From Microcaldota archaeon (GTDB lineage Archaea > Micrarchaeota > Micrarchaeia > Norongarragalinales > UBA8480), in assembly GCA_023247085.1 (NCBI GenBank), contig JAHFHC010000006.1, forward strand, positions 1-37,672: a stretch of 37,672 nucleotides of DNA, given 5' to 3'. Of the stretch, positions 27,910 through 34,833 are shown piece by piece. The notes beneath the pieces are model-generated. The model was not told the DNA's origin and made no database searches. It saw only the letters and a list, made by a program, of their open reading frames with translations. Positions within the stretch are counted from its first letter, which is position 1. Every line of letters starts with the position of its first letter. A program made the position numbers and the translations under genes.

Positions 27910-28626
27910 ATGTTAAACGAAGAAATTGAGATCTTGCATCGCAAAGTACGTTTGTTTGATCTTGAAAGTTTGGGAATTAACCAAAACAAAGTGATTCGAG
28001 ATCTTAAGCCTACTTTTGAAGAATTACCTTTTGATGAACACGATGTAAGGGTTTTAGGTTATAGTCAAAGACCATTCAGAAGCCGGGCTATTACTGGCTT
28101 CATCTTAACAAAAACAAAGGATAGTTGGTTAATTAAACAAGAAGAAGTAAAAGTATTTTCACAAACTGTTGAAGATAAAAGAGCTAGCCCCCGTCGTTTC
28201 AAACGCATCTCGCAAAACGTATCAAATAATCCCGAGTTTGAAAAATTACTTTTAGGCGTAGCGCACTTGATAAACTTGCAATGCCCCGGATTTAACCGAC
28301 TGAAATTTATAGCGCATCAAGTAAGAATATTCGCTACACCAGAATCTAAAGGAAGCAATTCGCCAGAAGGAATTCATAAAGATGGATATGACTTTGTGGT
28401 TCCGGCTTTGGTAATCAATAGACAAGGGATAACTGGGGGAGAGAGCCAAATATATGGGCCAGATAAAGAAAAACTTCTTTTTAGCGCAACACTTCAACCG
28501 GGCCAAGCTTTGCTGCACGAAGACAAGAATGGACCGTTATATCACCAAGTAACCCCAATTGAAACAACTGCAGGAATCGATTATGGAGTAAGGGACATTT
28601 TTGGGTTTGATATTAAGCTCGTATAA
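27910..28626 (+). CDS. 2OG-Fe(II) dioxygenase (BsmA / isoleucine-dioxygenase-like family)
   Basis: SPEGIHKDGYDFVVPALVI (HxD), PGQALLHEDKNGPLYHQVTPI (distal His), GVRDIFGFDI. Confidence 0.78.
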   Translation: MLNEEIEILHRKVRLFDLESLGINQNKVIRDLKPTFEELPFDEHDVRVLGYSQRPFRSRAITGFILTKTKDSWLIKQEEVKVFSQTVEDKRASPRRFKRISQNVSNNPEFEKLLLGVAHLINLQCPGFNRLKFIAHQVRIFATPESKGSNSPEGIHKDGYDFVVPALVINRQGITGGESQIYGPDKEKLLFSATLQPGQALLHEDKNGPLYHQVTPIETTAGIDYGVRDIFGFDIKLV

Positions 28627-28644
28627 TGCGCTAAATTGAAATAA

Positions 28645-28776
28645 CTACTCCACAGCGTATTTTATTATTTCGAGTGAACATGCTTTGTGTTTTCTGCAGT
28701 ACTCTTCGCATTTTTTGCTGATGCTGTGCTCTCTATATTCTGATCCACATTCTCTACAAGCGTATAATCTAGCCAT
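28645..28776 (-). CDS. 43-aa putative zinc-binding protein, not in the supplied ORF track
   Basis: MARLYACRECGSEYREHSISKKCEEYCRKHKACSLEIIKYAVE; CxxC plus CxxxCxxHxxC; GGTGAA SD-like sequence upstream; same strand as the aldolase. Confidence 0.7.
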   Translation of the reverse strand: MARLYACRECGSEYREHSISKKCEEYCRKHKACSLEIIKYAVE

Positions 28777-28801
28777 TATTTATTCACCACAAAATTTTTG
28801 T

Positions 28802-29722
28802 TCATGCTTTTCCACTGCTTCCTAATAATTTTATCCTGCCCTCCACTATATTTTGCATTAATTGAATTGAAGGAAGAAGTAACTTACGCGGGTCAAACTC
28901 GCGCGGATTTTTCATTATACTTTGACGCAACGCAGCGGTAAATGCAAGTCGGAGGTCAGTGTCTACGTTGACTTTGTTAATGCCGTTTTTCACTGATTTT
29001 TTCAACTCTTTTTCTGACACGCCTTGTACAGAGCCTAGGATTGCGCCAAAGTCTTGACTAAGTGAAACTAAATCTCGCGGGACAACTGAAGCGCCGTGGA
29101 GTACAAGCGGCATCTGGGTTGCTTTTTTAATAGTCGACAAGCGTTTTATGTCAAGCTGGTTTGTTGAATCATTAAATTTGTAAGCACCGTGAGAGGTTCC
29201 AATTGCGATTGCAAGTGCGTCTATTTCGGTCTCTGCAGCAAACTCGCTGGCTTTTTGTGGGTCAGTGTAAATAATTCGCCTTGACTTTACGGTATCTTCA
29301 GCTCCACCAATTGTGCCAAGTTCAGCTTCAACTGAAACGTTTTTTTCTCTAGCCATTTTTACAACTTGTTTGGTCAACTCGACATTTTTTTCAAATGGTA
29401 AAAGCGAACCATCGAACATAACTGACGAATAACCCGCGTCAATGCACTTTTTTATTAATTTTAAGTCAGCACAGTGATCCAAGTGAAGTACAACTGGAAC
29501 GCCAGGGTCAGCCGCTGCGGTTTTAGCAATACTGAAAAGGTAGTCAAATCCAGCGTAGTTTAATCCGCCTACACTTGTTTGTAAAATTACTGGCGCATCT
29601 TGCAGCTCTGCAGCGTCTATAATTGCTTTGGTGACTTCCAAGTTACTAGTATTGAAAGCGCCGACAGCGTAGTTCCCTTTGTTCGCCTTTTTCAATACTT
29701 CAGCAAGTGTAGCTAGCGTCAT
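28802..29722 (-). CDS. fba: Class II fructose-bisphosphate aldolase
   Basis: VPVVLHLDHCADLKLIKKCIDAGYSSVMFDGS, VEAELGTIGGAED, AIAIGTSHGAYKF, PLVLHGASVVP. Confidence 0.92.
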   Translation of the reverse strand: MTLATLAEVLKKANKGNYAVGAFNTSNLEVTKAIIDAAELQDAPVILQTSVGGLNYAGFDYLFSIAKTAAADPGVPVVLHLDHCADLKLIKKCIDAGYSSVMFDGSLLPFEKNVELTKQVVKMAREKNVSVEAELGTIGGAEDTVKSRRIIYTDPQKASEFAAETEIDALAIAIGTSHGAYKFNDSTNQLDIKRLSTIKKATQMPLVLHGASVVPRDLVSLSQDFGAILGSVQGVSEKELKKSVKNGINKVNVDTDLRLAFTAALRQSIMKNPREFDPRKLLLPSIQLMQNIVEGRIKLLGSSGKA

Positions 29723-29813
29723 AACAGTAGTAAAACAAGGATTGTATTTAACCCTTAAGAAACAAGTAGCTTTGACTTTTTAGTTTTTTGTTTAGCTTTT
29801 CAGTTACTTTGTT

Positions 29814-32800
29814 TTAGCTTTTGACTTTAAATGTAATCAATTTTTCGGATGTGTCAAGTGACTTCGTGTAGATTTTGACATTGTTGGCATCTTTGCACGT
29901 TTCAACTTTATTTTCACGCGCCCACAAGTCACCGAAATTACAATCCTGGTAAACAAAATAAGAGCCTAAATTATTCTGCCAAGGAGTACAAGTTTTTCCG
30001 TTTATCGCTACATACGCGCGATTGGGCAACGCTTTTTCTTCAGTTGCAGCATTAGCAATCCAAGAACCTATTAAGCCAAGAAAGCGGGTTCCTACAAGCG
30101 TGTTACAAGCGGCAGCTATTACAGATGCACCTGGAGCTGCGTCTGGCGCCACTATAGGCGCCGCAAAGGGAGTTTCATAACAAACCTGTTGGAAAGGTAG
30201 AAAATATCCCCCGAGAATAAATTCATTGACAGCTGCGCCGGCTACTGCAAGTGTTGATTCAGCTACTAAGTCACAACCAGTTGGACCATCCGCTAATGCA
30301 GATTGTATACCATACGTTGCTCCAATTGCTGTTGCTCCAGCAGTTAAAGCGCAACCAAGTTCTTTGGGACTACAAGCAGTTTCCTTTGCAATCCCTGCAG
30401 CGGTACAAGCAGCAGGACCCGCAGGGGTAGTAACCGCCGGTGGTGAACAAGCAGTAGCCGCGGTTGCTATCGCCGCTTCGCATGTATGTTGGGCTATAAC
30501 CGTACAAGCAGAAGTAGCCGCGCAACCCGCAACGTAGCAAGAACCGAGTTCAGCTACTAGTTTCAATATTTTTGTGCCTTCAACTGTTTTGTGGAAGGTG
30601 TTTACAGTGAATGTATTTCCATCGCAAAGTGCGCCTGCATCACCTTCTGTTAAACCATAGTAGGTTCCGTCGCCGCAAGTGGCAAGGCAGCTTTGACGCC
30701 AAGTTAATGCATTGCCTTGCAAGGGTTGTTCAGGTGCAGCGCATTGTTCGTCGTAATAATCAATTGAACTTATTGACAGTGGCGTGGCTTTTGTTTTCCA
30801 TTGATAACCTTGAGCGGTTTTTTCGTAATTTATTGAAATTGAATAAACTCCTTGTTGGCTTTTGCCATCAGAGTCTTTAGTAGCGAATTCAACTGACTCT
30901 AAATTTGCTTTGTGTTCTCGGTTTACACCTAGATACGCTGCGCCTAGTTGGTAGGAAAAGTCTTTATTTGGTTCAAAAGCTGAAAATGGAAACGTTTTGA
31001 ACTTGCAATTTGCATCAGAATCGCAACCAAGTGGAGCACGGCGAAAAACAGTGTTCGCTGCGATTATACGCGCTTCGTGCAGGGCGTTGGCTAGTTGCTG
31101 AGATTCAATTTCTTTATCGAATAAGTCTTCAGTGAACAAGCGAGGGGAATATGGTGGCGAAGGTGAATTTAGCTCCTGGCTAAGGTCTTTACCGCCTGAA
31201 AGAGTGCTTTTGGCGTTTGTTGAACGAGGTTGTTGTAAAACTATGCTTGAGCCTGAATTGTCATTTAAGTAACCTGTGTTTCCACCAATGAAAACAGATG
31301 AATCGCGCGTGTGCTGTCGGTTTACAAGCATTGCCCATAACTGGTGGGGGGTTTCAGACAATAAATTGCCAGTATCGCCTAAGTCATCGTCTGGTTCGCT
31401 GAAGATGCGCTGTGTTTGTAAACCCCTATAAAAATCTGTGTCCATTTGGCTGGCGACACCCGGATGTAGCGAAACGTGAATCGGAAACTCGTTTATTGAT
31501 GTACCACAAGTGAGTTTGACGTTGAGTTTAGCATTTGCCTCGTTTACTGTATTTAAGTCAACGCTGTACGCTGAGCAGCCGCTTCCAGATGCATCGTATT
31601 TTAGTAACTTTAAGCCGCGTTTCGAATCGCCAGTTGCAAAGTCGTCAGGTGCATCCGTGATTTCAAAGCAAGTTGAGTCTTGTGTTAATTGCAAGAGGAA
31701 ATCATTTTCGCCACCCTCGCATTGTGAAGAAGAATAGTTAAGGCGCAAGAGAACCGCGTCTGCTGGGAAAATTGGGTCAGTGTACATTTGAATTGAATTT
31801 CTAGTTTGTTGGCTTGACGTGCTTTGTTCTTTTAGTGAAAATGAATTTGTGTTTGTTTCAAAACTAATTGTATAGAAATTTGGCAAGCCAGCGAGTTGTA
31901 CAAGTGGTTCTGGGGGAGCAGTTACTTCAATTGGTAACTCTAGGCTTATTTTATTTCCGTAAACGAGTTTGAGTTTTTCAGAGGCTTTTTTGTTTTGTAC
32001 AGCTGACGAAATTGTTCCGTGTATTTTAAATTTGTCGGAAGTGGTTTCAAATTTGTTTTCTCCTGTGTTTATTGAACCAATTTCAGTTGTGTGGCCTGGG
32101 TCAAGTTGAAGCACATCTGCGGGCGGGCTAAATGATAACACTGAGGGAGTTTGTTGGAAGTTTAGCACTTCGTAATTTATTTCTAGATTTTTGCCAGTTT
32201 CTTGAGTTGGTCTTGCAGCTAGTGAAGAAAATGAAATTGTTTCTCCTTGTTGGAGTGACGCTTTGATGCACGCGTATGCATTGCACTTCGCTTGTTCTTT
32301 TTGTTCTACTTTTAATGGAATTGACTCTGTTCTGCCGTCGCACCATTTTTTGTCACTTGAAGAAAAGCTTTCTTTGAGGGTTAAATCATATGGAAAACGA
32401 ATTGTTTTTGCGCTATCAGCAGTATTATCCGCTTGGAAAATAGTCAGCGAGAAATACTGGAGGCTAGTTGCACCTGGAGAAAGCGCCATTATTGGGATTG
32501 TTGTTTCCACGAAGTCACTTTGAGTAGAGGCAATTGACCCCCCTCCATAAATCCATTTGTATACCCCAAAACCGTTTTGTTCGACATTTGAATCACATTG
32601 GCCAGTTGAAGCGGATTGCGATGCGTTGACAATAGGCGAGTAGAAAATTGAGCCAGGTAATGCATTGTCTGGAGATGAGAAAAGGAGCCCGGCAGGTGCA
32701 TTGTCAGAAGTGATTGATTCACCGACATTACCGATTCTCGCGTATAACCCATATTGGTTTGCAGTTGTTCCTTTATTTGTACGAAGCATAAACTTAGCGG

Positions 32801-34784
32801 CATATTGTTTTCCAATAGCTAGTGACTCGCTGGCGTCAAGTTTTCTTCCAGTGTCAGGTTCGAAAATTCCGCTAAATGCAAGTTGTTCTTGAAATGAAGT
32901 GGGAAATAGTTTAAGTTGAACTGGAATGTGCTGTAGTGGCTCAGCCTGGAATTCAATGCTTGTTGAATAATAATTGTCAAGAGACGCGCTGGCAACATAA
33001 CTAATTCCAGACACTAGCGACAAGGTACATGATGGCGAGTTTACTGTAAACGAACAATTTGTCGAAGGCAATTCAACTAACTCAGTTGGACTTGCTTTGT
33101 AAAACAACTGCAGTTTAGCAGAAGTTAATGGATTGCTAGTAGCATAATCAACGACACTAAAAGCAACTGTTCCACTTGGCGGCTTGAGTATAATTTTGTT
33201 TGTTGAACTATTGTAAGGCGTGAAAGCTAGTTGACCAAGAAAAGTATTTTTCTCTGAACGAATTAAAACAGGGGTTCCAATTGGAACGTTGCCGAAAGAT
33301 GCGTTGCCGTTATAGTCACTTGTAATTGAAACAGGCGAAAAAACGTTTGTTAAAAATAGTGAAAGCGAAGCATATGGAACGGGCTTATCTTGAAAATCAA
33401 CTGCGGATAATCCAATAGTTGCAGAATTGTTCGTTAAAGCGGTTTTGAGGTTTAAGGTAAATTGAGTTGTGTTTGAAGGAAGCAGCGAACTAACAAACCG
33501 CAAGTGTTTGTTATCAGTTGCAGCTATATAGAAGCTACCGGCTGGCAAATCGCTGAAATTCCCTTGGCCATTAATTGTTTTTTTAGTGATTATCGCGTTT
33601 TGACTTGACAATATGTAAACGTCGCTGCTAACTTGTGTGCTGCCTGAATCGTCAAGTAGTTTCACAAAAAAATCAAATGAATTTTGGCTTGTTGGGATTT
33701 GTAATGTCACATTAAATTCAAGCGAGTCATTAAGCGCATATTCAGGCGTAAGCGTTGTGACAAAACCCTCGGCTTCTACTGCCGCGTATAGTTTAACTGG
33801 ATTAAACGAGGGAGTGGAAAATACCGCTGCTCCTGCTGAGTTGGTTTTAAGTTGGCCTAAACTTGTTTTTGAAAAAGAATTGTAAATAACCACTAATGCA
33901 TTTGGAACTGGAAAAAGCCCATGGTCAGTTAGTGTATTTACGTTTACGCGAATTGAAGAATTTTTACTATTAACTACTTCTGGGTCAGTCGGCGAAAAAA
34001 TGTGCTGGCGTTGCTGGGCAAGCGCATTGAGGTTAGCAGACTTGCCTTTGATTATCTCTAGCAATGTTATAGTTTTTACGCGATTAGCAACTGGCAAAAA
34101 AGAAAGGCTCGCACTTCCATATTTTGCAGCTGAAACATTTACACTTATAGATACATTTGGCTTAACAATAAGCGCAGCATAGCCGCTTGAATTTACGCGC
34201 GTTGTTTTCAATGCTTCACCATCACTGTATTCAACTTGGCTCGTTGTAACCGGCGCGCCCACTGAATTTTGCACAAAGAGGAAAGCAACGCTAATTGGAC
34301 GCTTTGCACTTAGCATCTTGACAGTTTGTTGTCTGCCGTTTTGTAAAAATACAAACGCAACTGATGGCTCAAAATCCGTTGACGAATCTACACGTAAACT
34401 ATATTTTTTGTCAGCTGGCAAATTGAACTCAGCAACGCCATTTACAGTTATTGAAGTCTGTGAAAGCCCAGCGTCAACAGCGTCTATAGCAGTTAATGTA
34501 ACGCTTATTCCATTAAGTGGTTGACCTTCTTCGTTTACAAGTTTAATTGAAAAAAAGCTTGTGCCGGAGTTTAAAGAAAATGAAGAAGTTGAAGCAATTA
34601 AACCAATTCCGATTAATGCCATGCCGAAAATGGCAAATAGCACTAATATGCTCGGCACCCCTTTTAGTTCAATAGGAGTTACGAATTTAGAAAAAATAGG
34701 TATGCCCGTTGTTTTTTCTATTTTTTCGCATAGATCCCAGTAACTGTTGTTCAAATTTTGCCAAAGTTCCCCAAGTATTTTCAT
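29814..34784 (-). CDS. Giant surface protein P3, paralogue of P2, with Ala/Cys-rich C-terminal region
   Basis: 1656 aa; KGVPSILVLFAIFGMALIGIGLIA TM; repeated CarboxypepD_reg-like units; shares core motifs with P1/P2. Confidence 0.82.
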   Translation of the reverse strand: MKILGELWQNLNNSYWDLCEKIEKTTGIPIFSKFVTPIELKGVPSILVLFAIFGMALIGIGLIASTSSFSLNSGTSFFSIKLVNEEGQPLNGISVTLTAIDAVDAGLSQTSITVNGVAEFNLPADKKYSLRVDSSTDFEPSVAFVFLQNGRQQTVKMLSAKRPISVAFLFVQNSVGAPVTTSQVEYSDGEALKTTRVNSSGYAALIVKPNVSISVNVSAAKYGSASLSFLPVANRVKTITLLEIIKGKSANLNALAQQRQHIFSPTDPEVVNSKNSSIRVNVNTLTDHGLFPVPNALVVIYNSFSKTSLGQLKTNSAGAAVFSTPSFNPVKLYAAVEAEGFVTTLTPEYALNDSLEFNVTLQIPTSQNSFDFFVKLLDDSGSTQVSSDVYILSSQNAIITKKTINGQGNFSDLPAGSFYIAATDNKHLRFVSSLLPSNTTQFTLNLKTALTNNSATIGLSAVDFQDKPVPYASLSLFLTNVFSPVSITSDYNGNASFGNVPIGTPVLIRSEKNTFLGQLAFTPYNSSTNKIILKPPSGTVAFSVVDYATSNPLTSAKLQLFYKASPTELVELPSTNCSFTVNSPSCTLSLVSGISYVASASLDNYYSTSIEFQAEPLQHIPVQLKLFPTSFQEQLAFSGIFEPDTGRKLDASESLAIGKQYAAKFMLRTNKGTTANQYGLYARIGNVGESITSDNAPAGLLFSSPDNALPGSIFYSPIVNASQSASTGQCDSNVEQNGFGVYKWIYGGGSIASTQSDFVETTIPIMALSPGATSLQYFSLTIFQADNTADSAKTIRFPYDLTLKESFSSSDKKWCDGRTESIPLKVEQKEQAKCNAYACIKASLQQGETISFSSLAARPTQETGKNLEINYEVLNFQQTPSVLSFSPPADVLQLDPGHTTEIGSINTGENKFETTSDKFKIHGTISSAVQNKKASEKLKLVYGNKISLELPIEVTAPPEPLVQLAGLPNFYTISFETNTNSFSLKEQSTSSQQTRNSIQMYTDPIFPADAVLLRLNYSSSQCEGGENDFLLQLTQDSTCFEITDAPDDFATGDSKRGLKLLKYDASGSGCSAYSVDLNTVNEANAKLNVKLTCGTSINEFPIHVSLHPGVASQMDTDFYRGLQTQRIFSEPDDDLGDTGNLLSETPHQLWAMLVNRQHTRDSSVFIGGNTGYLNDNSGSSIVLQQPRSTNAKSTLSGGKDLSQELNSPSPPYSPRLFTEDLFDKEIESQQLANALHEARIIAANTVFRRAPLGCDSDANCKFKTFPFSAFEPNKDFSYQLGAAYLGVNREHKANLESVEFATKDSDGKSQQGVYSISINYEKTAQGYQWKTKATPLSISSIDYYDEQCAAPEQPLQGNALTWRQSCLATCGDGTYYGLTEGDAGALCDGNTFTVNTFHKTVEGTKILKLVAELGSCYVAGCAATSACTVIAQHTCEAAIATAATACSPPAVTTPAGPAACTAAGIAKETACSPKELGCALTAGATAIGATYGIQSALADGPTGCDLVAESTLAVAGAAVNEFILGGYFLPFQQVCYETPFAAPIVAPDAAPGASVIAAACNTLVGTRFLGLIGSWIANAATEEKALPNRAYVAINGKTCTPWQNNLGSYFVYQDCNFGDLWARENKVETCKDANNVKIYTKSLDTSEKLITFKVKS

Positions 34785-34833
34785 TTTCTACTATCACATT
34801 TTTCATATTAGCGGATATCTTTTGCTATTCTTG

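Noticed and set aside
30226-30537. 103-aa Ala/Pro-rich plus-strand ORF
   Set aside because: Antisense to the Ala/Cys-rich region of P3; low-complexity mirror frame.
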